Shown here: positions 8,781 through 18,445 of the stretch, one piece after another
Layout: each line of letters starts with the position of its first letter
Numbering within the stretch: position 1 is the stretch's first letter
Origin: JBFLYO01 sp040756745
Lineage (GTDB): Bacteria > Bacteroidota > Ignavibacteria > UBA10030 > UBA6906
Direction of reading: 5' to 3'
NCBI GenBank assembly: GCA_040756745.1
Contig: JBFLYO010000011.1
Span: 1-64,000, forward strand
Length of the DNA stretch: 64,000 nucleotides
The notes under the pieces: model-generated
Databases searched by the model: none
Seen by the model: the letters and a program-made list of their open reading frames with translations, nothing else
Told to the model about the DNA's origin: nothing
Made by a program: the position numbers and the translations under genes

Positions 8781-10780
8781 CGTACCGTTCCGATGCGCGC
8801 GAGCAACCGCTCAGCGGGAGGAAAACCCGGGCGAAGAGAGAGCACCGCATTACACTCCTCCCGGGCCAGCGCCGTATCGCCTGCGGCCAGTGCCGTCGCG
8901 CCGAGAAGATACCCGGTTTGCACACGCTCATCAGGCGTGGAAGCCAGATTGCGCGCCTGCTTCAGATAGAATCCCGCAGAGTCAGGATTGCCGACCTGGA
9001 GGGCGATTGCCCCCAACGTGTTCAGCGCGATGTGGGTTCGCTGCACTGAGAGCGAGCGGTGAAACACGTCCCATGACCGGGCGATCTCCCCGGTCTGGTA
9101 GTAGAGGTTTCCCAGCAGGAGGTAGGCGGAGACATTCACCGGGAGCATCGTCATCAGCACGCGGTACTCCCGGACAAGGTGTTGCACGTCTCCCTTCTTC
9201 CGGTAGTATTCCGCTGCCGCCACGTGGGCCGCTTCCCAGGTCGTCGTTCCGCTCGTGAGGAGCGACACGATATCATCGAGTCCGTCGGCATGCTCCTCCC
9301 GGGCCTCGCGCCCGTGGAACGGCCACGACGACGTGAGGGCCGCAAGGCGCCGGGTGGCGGCACGCTCATCGAGCTCGGTAACCGTGCGCTCTTCCCAGCA
9401 CGTTTCATCCGAGACGGTATCCCGTCGGGCCCAGACTGCGCTGTCGACCAGGATCTGAGCCGTACGCATTACAGCGAGATACTCCTTGGCAATCAGATAG
9501 TTGCCCCGGAGATTGGGGTGAAGGTGTTCCAGAATCAGGTTCCGCCCGATGAGTCCTCCAGGCGAGTTGGCTTTGAACTTGCGTTCACAGTCTGCCGTCG
9601 CGGCCGACGACAGCTGGCCGGCATCGAGGATCGCTGCGTTGAAATCGGAACTGGCCCGGAATCGAAGCTCGTCCAGGTCCCGTGCGCGCATATACTCGGC
9701 CAGCGCGCTGTCCCGGATCCCCAGGGTATCGAGGCACCTGGCCAATTCGTAATGGGCGTCAGCGCGCCCCGGGTCGATCGACAGGGCACGGTGGAATGAT
9801 GCCAGGGCCGACGCCAGCGTGCTGTCCGTCCGTCGCCTGAGTCCTTCATTCATCGCTTCTGCGAATGCCAGGCGTCGCTCCGGGGTGAACCCTGGTGAAT
9901 GTCCCGAAATGAAAGGAGGAAGGTCGCGCAGGTTCGACACCTGTGTGCCGAAGATGACAGTGAACCCGTGGGTGCGGGCGATGTCGGCCGCCTCAGCCAT
10001 GTTTTCGCGGAATGAACCTTCAGTCTCCCTGTACAGCGGTGACCCCAACTCGACGTACTTACCTCGAGCGAGCCGTTCCATCATGGTCCCGCCAGGATCG
10101 TCGCCCCGCTCACTCCAGATCCCCGCGACACGGGCGTAGAGCTCCCGCGCCAGCAGAAATGTCTTCCATCGAATCGCACGAAGATAGAGCTTGATGAGCC
10201 ATCGACTCCCGGCAACTGTCTCGCGGGAGGCACCGCCCAGCGCCCCGTAGAACTCGTTGTGTCCGTCGTACACGATCACCAGGTCCGGCTCGTACGAAGG
10301 GAGTTCCTCCATGATATCGACCACCGTATAGCTGTTGGTGGCAGTCATCGCCAGATTGATGACCTCAATGGGTCGGTCGGGAAAAATCCGCCGCAAGCGG
10401 TCACGCAGGAACGAGGTGAACGATCCGCTGTAACCATATGGAAACCCGACCGTCGTCGATCCTCCGAGACAGAAGATTCTGAACGTCCCTTCTAGCTTTG
10501 GGGTCAGAAAATAGTCCAGGGAGGTTGTCGGACTGAACTGAATGCGAGCGAAGTATCTCGATTTTACATCGGGATTCATAATATGGTACGTCTTCCCGTT
10601 TACCACTTCCGTCGTGAACAGCGACAGGTTGGGGCCATACCCCGCGATGTGAAGCGCCGCTTCCAGGAGGAGGAAAAACAGGATCGGCGCCGCCAGCATA
10701 ATGAGGATGAACAGCCGGCGTCGCGAGGGAGAGAGACGTGCCGGGGGATGTTTACCGGGACGGACGGCAGCAGGGGTCAT
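8777..10780 (-). CDS. Membrane-anchored SGNH/GDSL hydrolase-like protein with TPR repeats (first of pair)
   Basis: 667 residues, clearly paralogous to the next gene over its whole length. The transmembrane segment is at about 22-45. SGNH blocks: FCLGGSTTVGFPY with candidate Ser108, INLAMTATN (141-149), GHNEF (173-177), and LEHLHPN later, again with Glu in place of the catalytic Asp. TPR-like helices lie in the middle (about 300-370) and at the C-terminus. The ATG at 10780 begins the transcription unit; a promoter with consensus spacing is found about 110 bp upstream. Likely acts on an extracytoplasmic acylated polymer, with the TPR arms recruiting partners; this is inferred. Confidence 0.75.
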   Translation of the reverse strand: MTPAAVRPGKHPPARLSPSRRRLFILIMLAAPILFFLLLEAALHIAGYGPNLSLFTTEVVNGKTYHIMNPDVKSRYFARIQFSPTTSLDYFLTPKLEGTFRIFCLGGSTTVGFPYGYSGSFTSFLRDRLRRIFPDRPIEVINLAMTATNSYTVVDIMEELPSYEPDLVIVYDGHNEFYGALGGASRETVAGSRWLIKLYLRAIRWKTFLLARELYARVAGIWSERGDDPGGTMMERLARGKYVELGSPLYRETEGSFRENMAEAADIARTHGFTVIFGTQVSNLRDLPPFISGHSPGFTPERRLAFAEAMNEGLRRRTDSTLASALASFHRALSIDPGRADAHYELARCLDTLGIRDSALAEYMRARDLDELRFRASSDFNAAILDAGQLSSAATADCERKFKANSPGGLIGRNLILEHLHPNLRGNYLIAKEYLAVMRTAQILVDSAVWARRDTVSDETCWEERTVTELDERAATRRLAALTSSWPFHGREAREEHADGLDDIVSLLTSGTTTWEAAHVAAAEYYRKKGDVQHLVREYRVLMTMLPVNVSAYLLLGNLYYQTGEIARSWDVFHRSLSVQRTHIALNTLGAIALQVGNPDSAGFYLKQARNLASTPDERVQTGYLLGATALAAGDTALAREECNAVLSLRPGFPPAERLLARIGTVR

Positions 10781-10888
10781 TACACTCAGCGATGGAAACC
10801 GGGAGTCAAGTGAGGCAGCTGCTCAGGCTCTTCCACGACTGCTTCCACTGGCACATGTAGGTTGCGAGAGAGAGCGGAGCGCGGGTGA

Positions 10889-10917
10889 AATATAGTGAGC
10901 CGGTTTCGAGAATCCAA
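10889..10917 (-). promoter_or_regulatory. Promoter of the SGNH-hydrolase pair
   Basis: On the minus strand TTGGAT and TATATT are separated by 17 bases. The predicted mRNA would start near 10882, giving a leader of about 100 bases. It is back-to-back with the amylase promoter; the two -35 boxes are 21 bases apart. The 290-bp gap between the divergent genes holds no other feature I could support. Confidence 0.6.
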
Positions 10918-10938
10918 CCACAACAGCCGCGTCGTCCG

Positions 10939-10967
10939 TTGCATTTCCCGGCGCTATTCAGTATTAT
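10939..10967 (+). promoter_or_regulatory. Promoter of the alpha-glucan operon
   Basis: TTGCAT and TATTAT are separated by 17 bases. Transcription would start near 10974, leaving a leader of about 100 bases before the ATG at 11073. No obvious operator palindrome was seen beside it. Confidence 0.6.
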
Positions 10968-11072
10968 CAGATACGTTCACTCCATCCTCGCTGCCACTCC
11001 CCAGGTCCGGCGACCGGCCGGCGATCGTCCCGCTTCAACGAATTCATGTGCCGCAATGATGGAGCCTTCACC

Positions 11073-14000
11073 ATGGAGAGAATTCACGTGCGTACCGGCG
11101 TTCTGAGGAGTGCCCTCGTTGCATCGTTGTTGATCCTGGCGATCGACTCATCCATCGCACAGGACAGCGTCGACGTTACCTTTCGCTACCAGAATCCTTC
11201 CGTCAGCGGGGTGACGTTGCCGGGAGAGTTCAACGCCTGGAACAACGCGGCATGGCCGATGACCAACACCGGTGGCGGGCTCTGGGCGAGGACCGCCCGA
11301 CTCCGCGTTGGCGGCAACCCTGCACCCAACGCGCTCGTTCCAGGCGCCTGGCAGTACAAGTTCTACTACTCCGGCGCCACCACGTGGCCGAACGATCCGC
11401 TGAACCATCATGTAAATCCGAGCGACAACAATAATTCGTTCCTCTACACCAAGGATCCCACCATCTACCAGCTTCTGCCAAATCAACGTCAGCCGATCGT
11501 TATGACCTCGACGCCGACTGTCACTGCGTACATCTTCCCCAAGGTTGGCGCTTCTGTCGATACATCGACACTCCAGGTCTCGATCGACGGAACTGTTCAT
11601 TCAGGCATAGGCGGCTTTTACGATCCGGGAACGAAACTCCTCTCGTACGAACTGCCCGCTCCATTGACGAATGGATCACATACCATGATCCTTCGCGCCG
11701 GAAGTTCAGTCGGTGGATCGAATGCTGATACGGTGATGTTCGTGGTACAGAGTGGCTACGTGCAGATCACCAGCCAGGGGGGGTATGAGACGCGCGCCCT
11801 TCAGAAGACGCTTTATGGAGCCGTTCAAAACCCCGGTGTCACGTCAGTGACCATCGTGCACAACGATGCTGATTCCACGTCGGTGAGTGTCTCGTCCGGC
11901 AGATTCACGGCGACAATCGGTCTTGTGGAAGGGATGAACACCTTCCGGGCGCTTGCAGACTCCTCCGGCATACTCGTCGCCTCCTCGCCGGTGACGTTCA
12001 CGCAGATCGTCAACCATTCGCCAAATGCTGTCATCAGCTTTCAGGACATCGGCTCGGCGATCGTGATCCATGCGAAAGCCAGCACCGATCCGGATACCGG
12101 ACAGACTGCAACGCTGACCTATGCCTGGACCGAGGAACCGGAGAATCCTGCGGTTATCGGCGGAATCACCGGCTCCACTGCCAACGAGCTGACCGTCGCG
12201 CGGCCATCCGCAGTCGGCGAATATTTCTTCCGGCTTATCGTATCGGACGTCGACGGTCACCGGGACACGACCCGGAATTATTTCACCCTCGATCGGTCCC
12301 TCTCCTTCAGCGCGCCGACGCTCGCCTCGGTCCCTCAATGGGTCCGCGGGGGGAGAATGTATTCGATGTTCTTCAAGATGCACACTCCTGCAGGGACCAT
12401 CAACGCCGCCTATCCCGATCTGAATCGGATTGCGGCGATGGGGTATGATATCATCTGGGTGCTTCCGGTGATGAAGAACCGCGACCCGATCAACAACGGG
12501 CCAGGGCCGGGCTACAACATCATCGACTTCGCGACCGTAGCCCCCGAGTATGGAACGAATGACGACATGCGGAATTTCATCTCCCGGGCTCACCAGCTCG
12601 GCATCAAGGTCATTCTGGATATTACGCCGAATCACACAAGCTCCTCCCATCCGTTTGTCCTCGACGCCCGCGCATTCCGCGAGTCATCACGCTACTGGTC
12701 CTATTACCAGCACCAGATTATCCCGTATTCCGGTACCGGCTTTGGTGAGCTCTCACAGTCCATCACCGCGGACGGGTTTGTGTATTACGGCGCTTTCAGC
12801 GACGCGATCCTGAACTACAATTGGGCCGATCCGGATGCCCGGCAATACATGATCGACGTGTACAAATACTGGATTTCGCAGATGGGTGCTGACGGTTACA
12901 GGTTCGACGTCTACTGGGGTCCGTTTACCCGCACCAACAGCCCAAACGGCGGCGAGTCGGAGATGGGCCAGCCGGTGCGACAGGCTCTGAAGCATATGCG
13001 CCCCGATATTCATCTTTTGGGTGAAGCATCGGGGACGGGCGCAGGGACGGAAAAGATCTATGCCGACTATGCCGGCCCAGGAGGACCGGGGGGAGTCGAT
13101 GCTGCGTACGACTGGAGCCTGAAGGGATACGTTCAGGATGCCAACCTGTGGAATCAACCGGCCGGCACGCTCGTCAATAACCTTGACACGCGGCTTCGCA
13201 ACGGCAGCGGCACTTCGGGCATGGGATACATTCCCGGTCCCAACTCGTATTTCCTCAGGTTCCTCGAGAACCATGACGAAGATCGAATCTCGTTTGTGTA
13301 CGGGACAAGTGTTGACGCAGCGACCGCGCGTGCCCGAACCATGCCGGTCTCGACTGCGGTGAATCTGGCTGTCGGCCTGCCGATGGTCTACGCGGGTCAG
13401 GAAATAGGCCGCGGGTACGGTATATCCAATTTTGATGTGCGCCGGCGGGGCGTGATCAATTGGGGCGACAGCGCTGGTCTCTTCCTGATGCCGCACTATC
13501 AGAAGCTTGCGCAGATCAAGAAGCAGTATCCTGCCTTCACCACCCAGTCGATGGTCCGGGCTACGACTGACTTCTCGGGAGTTTACGCCTATACACGTCC
13601 CTTCGCCGGAGGGAATGGAGTGGTTGTGGCCAACTTTGAGAGCACTCCCCACAGCGCGACGGTGACACTGACGGCGACGGGGGCTACCCCCACGGTCGCA
13701 GGTGTGACGGACGGCGTCGCGTACACCGCCACCGATCTGTACAACGGCAATGAAACGCAGAGTGTCGTGTTTTCGGGGGGCGTGGCGACGCTCCCGGTCA
13801 ACATCGCCGCCTTTGGATCTGCCGTGTTCGTTCTCGATACGATTGCGCACACCCTGACTCTCCCATCCCTGACCGCCGTTGACGAACCCGCGGCGAGCGA
13901 TCTGCCGGGGTCTCCGGTGCTGGAGCAGAACTACCCGAATCCATTCAATCCGACGACGACAATTCAATACGTGGTCCCGTCGGCGGGGGAGGTGTCGCTA

Positions 14001-14198
14001 AAGGTGTTCGATCTGATGGGACGCGAGGTCGCGACGCTGGTCGAAGGCCATTCTTCATCGGGCAGGTTTACTGTCGCGTGGGACGCCCGCACCGACGGTG
14101 GGAGGGCGGTGGCGAGCGGGATCTATTTCTATCGCCTCCGCGCTCCAGGCGTTAGTGGAGAGAGCGTGATCGTCAGGAAAATGATGGTGCTTCGATGA
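11073..14198 (+). CDS. Secreted GH13 alpha-amylase with CBM, PKD-like and T9SS domains
   Basis: Cleaves alpha-1,4-glucans outside the cell. The ATG at 11073, 8 bases after a GGAG, gives a clean signal peptide (ending ...DSSIAQ); an ATG at 11046 is an alternative. Next come a CBM48-like module (GEFNAWN, WQYKFYYSG), a linker domain and a PKD-like domain (nt 12010-12290). The GH13 barrel shows all four conserved regions: DITPNH (about nt 12616), DGYRFDVYW with the nucleophile Asp (about 12891), LLGEASG with the acid Glu (about 13015), and ENHDED (about 13267). The last 90 residues are a T9SS type A sorting domain (EQNYPNPFNPTTTIQY). The stop overlaps the next start (ATGA). Functionally a counterpart of SusG, though without Sus neighbours. 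Confidence 0.9.
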   Translation: MERIHVRTGVLRSALVASLLILAIDSSIAQDSVDVTFRYQNPSVSGVTLPGEFNAWNNAAWPMTNTGGGLWARTARLRVGGNPAPNALVPGAWQYKFYYSGATTWPNDPLNHHVNPSDNNNSFLYTKDPTIYQLLPNQRQPIVMTSTPTVTAYIFPKVGASVDTSTLQVSIDGTVHSGIGGFYDPGTKLLSYELPAPLTNGSHTMILRAGSSVGGSNADTVMFVVQSGYVQITSQGGYETRALQKTLYGAVQNPGVTSVTIVHNDADSTSVSVSSGRFTATIGLVEGMNTFRALADSSGILVASSPVTFTQIVNHSPNAVISFQDIGSAIVIHAKASTDPDTGQTATLTYAWTEEPENPAVIGGITGSTANELTVARPSAVGEYFFRLIVSDVDGHRDTTRNYFTLDRSLSFSAPTLASVPQWVRGGRMYSMFFKMHTPAGTINAAYPDLNRIAAMGYDIIWVLPVMKNRDPINNGPGPGYNIIDFATVAPEYGTNDDMRNFISRAHQLGIKVILDITPNHTSSSHPFVLDARAFRESSRYWSYYQHQIIPYSGTGFGELSQSITADGFVYYGAFSDAILNYNWADPDARQYMIDVYKYWISQMGADGYRFDVYWGPFTRTNSPNGGESEMGQPVRQALKHMRPDIHLLGEASGTGAGTEKIYADYAGPGGPGGVDAAYDWSLKGYVQDANLWNQPAGTLVNNLDTRLRNGSGTSGMGYIPGPNSYFLRFLENHDEDRISFVYGTSVDAATARARTMPVSTAVNLAVGLPMVYAGQEIGRGYGISNFDVRRRGVINWGDSAGLFLMPHYQKLAQIKKQYPAFTTQSMVRATTDFSGVYAYTRPFAGGNGVVVANFESTPHSATVTLTATGATPTVAGVTDGVAYTATDLYNGNETQSVVFSGGVATLPVNIAAFGSAVFVLDTIAHTLTLPSLTAVDEPAASDLPGSPVLEQNYPNPFNPTTTIQYVVPSAGEVSLKVFDLMGREVATLVEGHSSSGRFTVAWDARTDGGRAVASGIYFYRLRAPGVSGESVIVRKMMVLR

Positions 14199-16492
14199 GA
14201 GGCCGCCCTCCGGTCGGCGTCGCATTTGTTCTTATCTTCCAGCTGACCGGCGCATCCGCCGCCGAATCCGGCGCCAAGTTGAACGGACATATGCAGGACC
14301 GCAAGCCCCTCTTTCTTAATATCATCTGGCACCAGCACCAGCCGCTGTACGCTGACCCGGAAAACGATCAGCTCAGCGGCCCGTGGGTGAGAACGCACGC
14401 CACGAAAGATTACTACGACATGGCGGCAATCCTCCTGAAGTACCCTGACATCCACTGCACCATCAACCTCACATCATCGCTGCTTCTTCAGCTCCGTGAG
14501 TACTACGTCACTCGAATTGGTCCGTTTGTCGACGTCCGGAAGAACGCCGTGGATGTCAAAGGTTTCCTTAAGCGGTGGAAGGGGAAGACCGACCCCTGGA
14601 TCGATCTCGTCCTGAAGCCGGCCGAGCGATTCGATGCGCGCGACCGCGATTACCTGTACAGGAATGCCTGGAACGCATTCGGGATCAGCGATGTGCAGAT
14701 GTCCCGGTTCCCCGAATATAAAGCCCTGAAGGATCGTTTGAAGGCCTCTTCGGGCTCGCGTGCGCCTTTCACGGTCCAGCAAATGCGCGAGATCAAATTC
14801 TGGTTCTATCTGGCGCATTTCGATCCTGATTTCCTCGTCGGCCCGGTGAAGCTCATCGACGGATCGGTGTGCGACTTGAGTGACTATGTCAGCTTCGGTT
14901 CCGATTCCACGTTTCATCTCAAGAGGCGCATTACCGAGGCCGATTGTGTCCGCATGGTTGCCGAGTCATACAAAGTGATGGCGAACATCATCCCTTTGCA
15001 TCAGGCTCTCCGATACGACTCCGCGACAGGCAACGGTCAGGTAGAGATTATTACCACCCCGTACTATCATCCGATTCTTCCGTTGATCTACGATTCCGAT
15101 CTCGCACGGGTGTGCCAGCCTCACGATCCGATGCCGTCCCGGTTTTCATATCCTGCCGACGCCGACGCGCATGTCGCAAAGGCGGTGAGAATGTATACGG
15201 AGATATTCGGAGGCCCCCCTTCCGGCATGTGGCCCGGAGAGGGGTCGGTCGCCCAGCCGGTTCTCGAGATCTTCCGCAGGAACGGCATCGAATGGACTGC
15301 GAGCGACGTTGGAGTACTCTCCAAATCCGATCCACCGGCACAACCGAACACCACCGTGTACCGCTTTCCGGCGGGCGAGGGGGGGTGGATGTCGCTCGTT
15401 TTCCGCGATACCGAGCTGTCGGACAGGATTGGCTTTACCTATCAGAATTCTGACGGTGAGGAAGCGGCGGAGGACTTCGTCAATTCGATCGTGGAACGTG
15501 CACCACGGGCCGGCGAACCTGACTGCCTCCTGACGGTGATTCTCGACGGCGAAAACGCCTGGGAATGGTACCGGAAGGACATCGATGGGAAAAATTTTCT
15601 GAATGCCCTGTACCGAAAGCTTACTGCACTCCAGGCCGATGGGGAGGTTATCACCACTACCACTGCCGAGTACATTCATGGCAATCCGCAGAGAAGGATC
15701 CCCTCGCACCCGGTTGAATCGCAATTCACGATGAAGAATCTCTGGCCCGGCTCCTGGATCAATGCGAACTTCGACACCTGGATCGGTGAACCCGAAGAGA
15801 ATCGGGCCTGGGAATATCTTCTCCGGGCACGCCGGGATCTCGAGCGGTCAGGCATTGAGCGTCCGGATCCGCGCTCAACCCCTCCCGGTGAAGGATCAGC
15901 CGGATGGTACGTCTACAAGGCCTGGGAGGAGATGTACGCCGCCGAAGGGTCGGACTGGTTCTGGTGGTATGGCGGGGACCAGTCGGCTCCCGGGGGAGAC
16001 AGACCCTTCGACGCTGCATTCCGAAAGCATCTGGAGAATGTGTACCTCTTCGCACGGAAGGCGGGGAGCTCTATCGCTTCCCCAGAATTCTCTCCGATCA
16101 TTGCGGAGCGGGACGGTGAACGACCTGGGCAGGGTACGATGGCGAAGGGCCACCGAAAACTTGTGACAGTTGAGTTCAGGTGTGACGCACGAGCGGAGAA
16201 GGTTGATGCCGCCATTTACATCGCCGGGAACCTGCCTCAGCTCGGCAACTGGACTCCCAATGCCGTTGCCATGCGCGATGACGGTGCGGGTGGTGATGAC
16301 GTTGCCGGCGACGGGATCTGGGTGTATCGTACCGAGATCCCGGCCGGGACCCAAGTGCAGTACAAGTTCACGAACAGCGGACGGCGAGGGGAATGGGTTC
16401 CCGGCGAAGAGTTCCCCTCCCGCAACCGTTCGTTCGTTGTCTCCAGGACCGCGCCGATGCCTCTCATTATTACCGACATCTTCGGACAATAG
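14195..16492 (+). CDS. Exported GH57 alpha-glucan hydrolase with C-terminal starch-binding module
   Basis: 765 residues. A hydrophobic N-terminus (VGVAFVLIFQLTGASA) suggests periplasmic export. GH57 signatures: WHQHQP (residues about 45-50), GMWPGEGSV (about 343) carrying the likely nucleophile Glu, ILDGENAWEWY (about 449) carrying the likely acid Asp, and INANFDTWIGEPEENRAWEY (about 523), which marks the amylase/amylopullulanase branch. The C-terminal 110 residues form a CBM20-like module (AIYIAGNLPQLGNW, VQYKFTNSG). It lacks a T9SS tail, so it probably works in the periplasm on oligomers made by the upstream amylase. The start overlaps the upstream stop by 4 bp. Substrate range (amylase, pullulanase or transferase) cannot be decided from sequence. 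Confidence 0.85.
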   Translation: MRGRPPVGVAFVLIFQLTGASAAESGAKLNGHMQDRKPLFLNIIWHQHQPLYADPENDQLSGPWVRTHATKDYYDMAAILLKYPDIHCTINLTSSLLLQLREYYVTRIGPFVDVRKNAVDVKGFLKRWKGKTDPWIDLVLKPAERFDARDRDYLYRNAWNAFGISDVQMSRFPEYKALKDRLKASSGSRAPFTVQQMREIKFWFYLAHFDPDFLVGPVKLIDGSVCDLSDYVSFGSDSTFHLKRRITEADCVRMVAESYKVMANIIPLHQALRYDSATGNGQVEIITTPYYHPILPLIYDSDLARVCQPHDPMPSRFSYPADADAHVAKAVRMYTEIFGGPPSGMWPGEGSVAQPVLEIFRRNGIEWTASDVGVLSKSDPPAQPNTTVYRFPAGEGGWMSLVFRDTELSDRIGFTYQNSDGEEAAEDFVNSIVERAPRAGEPDCLLTVILDGENAWEWYRKDIDGKNFLNALYRKLTALQADGEVITTTTAEYIHGNPQRRIPSHPVESQFTMKNLWPGSWINANFDTWIGEPEENRAWEYLLRARRDLERSGIERPDPRSTPPGEGSAGWYVYKAWEEMYAAEGSDWFWWYGGDQSAPGGDRPFDAAFRKHLENVYLFARKAGSSIASPEFSPIIAERDGERPGQGTMAKGHRKLVTVEFRCDARAEKVDAAIYIAGNLPQLGNWTPNAVAMRDDGAGGDDVAGDGIWVYRTEIPAGTQVQYKFTNSGRRGEWVPGEEFPSRNRSFVVSRTAPMPLIITDIFGQ

Positions 16493-16498
16493 TCTCAC

Positions 16499-18439
16499 AT
16501 GGAATCGACACCAGCCGGACAAGCGCTTGAGCTGCTCGAGCAGGCGCTGGTGCGCAAACAGAAGGAATCAGGGCACAAGAGGTACCGTTACGCGGTTCCG
16601 GGACTCTGGAACTCGCCCGAGGGAGCAGGGACCCGGGTAACGGTCGAGCCGTATGAGTACTATCTCACTGCCGTGCGGAGGGCCAGAAAGGAAACTGCCC
16701 CCCCGCATGGGAAGTCAACCGGAGGGGAGTGGTCCAGGAATGCGGTCATCTATAATATGTTTACCCGCACCACCGCGGCGTTCGATCATAACGGGAACGG
16801 AAAACTCGATCTGCCCGTCAACCCGGAGGGGTTTCGCGAGACGGGGACCTTTCTGAAGTCGATCGCCATGCTCCCCTACATCAAGCGTCTGGGCGCGAAC
16901 ACCGTCCATCTGCTGCCAATTACCTCCATCGGTCATGACGGCAACAAGGGGACGCTCGGTTCTCCCTATGCCATCCGCAATCCGTACGAAATCGATGAGA
17001 ATCTGGGGGAACCGTCGCTTGGCCTCGATGCCAAGACGGAGTTCGGCGCCTTCGTGGAGGCAGCACACAGGATGGGACTTCGCGTCGTGGTGGAGTTCGT
17101 CTTCCGCACCGCGGCCAAGGACGGCGACTGGGTGAGGGAGCATCCTGAATGGATGTACTGGATCAGGGAATCCATCGAGGTCCGTGATCCGTCGCACCAG
17201 GACGAATCGCGGTATGGATCGCCGCTCTTTTCGCCGGAGGAGCTGGCGAAGATCCACGCCGATGTCAAGGCGCACCGGCTCGACAATCTGATTCCTCCTC
17301 ACCGACTCCACCGGGATTTCTTCACGCCCCCGCCCAAGCCGGAGCTCGTCAACAAGGAGAAGGGAAGGTACATCGGGCGACTGGCCGACGGGACACGGGT
17401 CAAGATTCCCGGGGCATTCGCGGACTGGCCGCCGGATGACAACCAGCCACCGTGGGGCGACGTGACGTACCTGCGGATGTTTACGCATCCCGACTTCAAT
17501 TACATCGGCTACAATACCATACGGATGTATGACAGCCGGTTGACCCGGCCGGAATATGTCAACCGGCCGCTCTGGGACAAGATCATCGGCATCGTCCCGT
17601 ACTACCAGCAGGAGTTCGGCATCGACGGCGTCATGATCGACATGGGGCACGCATTGCCGATGCAGCTGAAGGCGGAAATGGTCACGGCCGCGAGAAAGAT
17701 CAACCCCGACTTTGCCTTCTGGGACGAAAATTTCTCCATTACACCGCGGAGCAGGGAGGAGGGCTATAACGCGGTGTTTGGCTACCTCTGGGTGGACCAG
17801 CACCATCCGCACCGCATGAAGGACTTCGCCCGCCGGCTCGCGACAGATGGAGTTCCCATCCCGTTCTTCGGCACGCCCGAGAATCACAACACGCCGCGGG
17901 CGGCGGCGCGCCCTGGCGGGGTCACCTTTGCGCACTGGTCGCTGGTCGTGAACAGCTTTCTTCCGGGAATCCCTTTCATCCATTCCGGGTATGAGCTTGC
18001 GGAACGCTACCCGATCAACACGGGGCTTGATTTCGCGCCTGAAGAAATCAAGAAGCTCCCTTCCGACAAATTGCCCCTCTTCAGCGAATACGCATACGAT
18101 TGGCTGAGCAAGGATGAGTTCACCGAAGCCGTGAGGAAGGTGTTTACGCTTCGTGCAAAATATCTTCGCCTCGTCGTGGATGCCGACCCCTCGTCATTCC
18201 GGCTCCTGGAACCCTCCGATGAATCGATCCTCGCCTTCGCGCGACTGGGGAAGCATCCTGTGACCCGGCTTGCGGTCGTCGCGAACATGAACTGTGTCTC
18301 CGGGACGACGTTCACCATGGGGATCCAGACCGACCGTTCGAACATTCACGATCTCCTGAGCGGGAAACCGCTTGATGCGTCGGGAGGCCACCTCGGCGTC
18401 CGGCTCGGACCGGGGGAATGTCTCGTGTTCGAATACTGA
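16499..18439 (+). CDS. GH13 maltosyltransferase-like enzyme (Thermotoga MmtA type)
   Basis: 646 residues without signal peptide, hence cytoplasmic. Its architecture and motifs resemble the Thermotoga maltosyltransferase: an N-terminal YAVPGLWN region, RTTAAFDHNGNG, GFRETGTFLKSIAMLPYIK, SPYAIRNPYEIDE, HPEWMYWI, IDGVMIDMGHALP (nucleophile Asp, nt about 17620) and AFWDENF (acid Glu). Such enzymes move maltosyl units between malto-oligosaccharides. In region IV the expected Asp of the NHD or PDTPR motif is Asn (ENHNTPR, nt about 17881), an unusual change at a residue normally essential in GH13. The first gene of the operon without export signal; it would process imported oligosaccharides. Confidence 0.7.
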   Translation: MESTPAGQALELLEQALVRKQKESGHKRYRYAVPGLWNSPEGAGTRVTVEPYEYYLTAVRRARKETAPPHGKSTGGEWSRNAVIYNMFTRTTAAFDHNGNGKLDLPVNPEGFRETGTFLKSIAMLPYIKRLGANTVHLLPITSIGHDGNKGTLGSPYAIRNPYEIDENLGEPSLGLDAKTEFGAFVEAAHRMGLRVVVEFVFRTAAKDGDWVREHPEWMYWIRESIEVRDPSHQDESRYGSPLFSPEELAKIHADVKAHRLDNLIPPHRLHRDFFTPPPKPELVNKEKGRYIGRLADGTRVKIPGAFADWPPDDNQPPWGDVTYLRMFTHPDFNYIGYNTIRMYDSRLTRPEYVNRPLWDKIIGIVPYYQQEFGIDGVMIDMGHALPMQLKAEMVTAARKINPDFAFWDENFSITPRSREEGYNAVFGYLWVDQHHPHRMKDFARRLATDGVPIPFFGTPENHNTPRAAARPGGVTFAHWSLVVNSFLPGIPFIHSGYELAERYPINTGLDFAPEEIKKLPSDKLPLFSEYAYDWLSKDEFTEAVRKVFTLRAKYLRLVVDADPSSFRLLEPSDESILAFARLGKHPVTRLAVVANMNCVSGTTFTMGIQTDRSNIHDLLSGKPLDASGGHLGVRLGPGECLVFEY

Positions 18440-18445
18440 CCGGCC

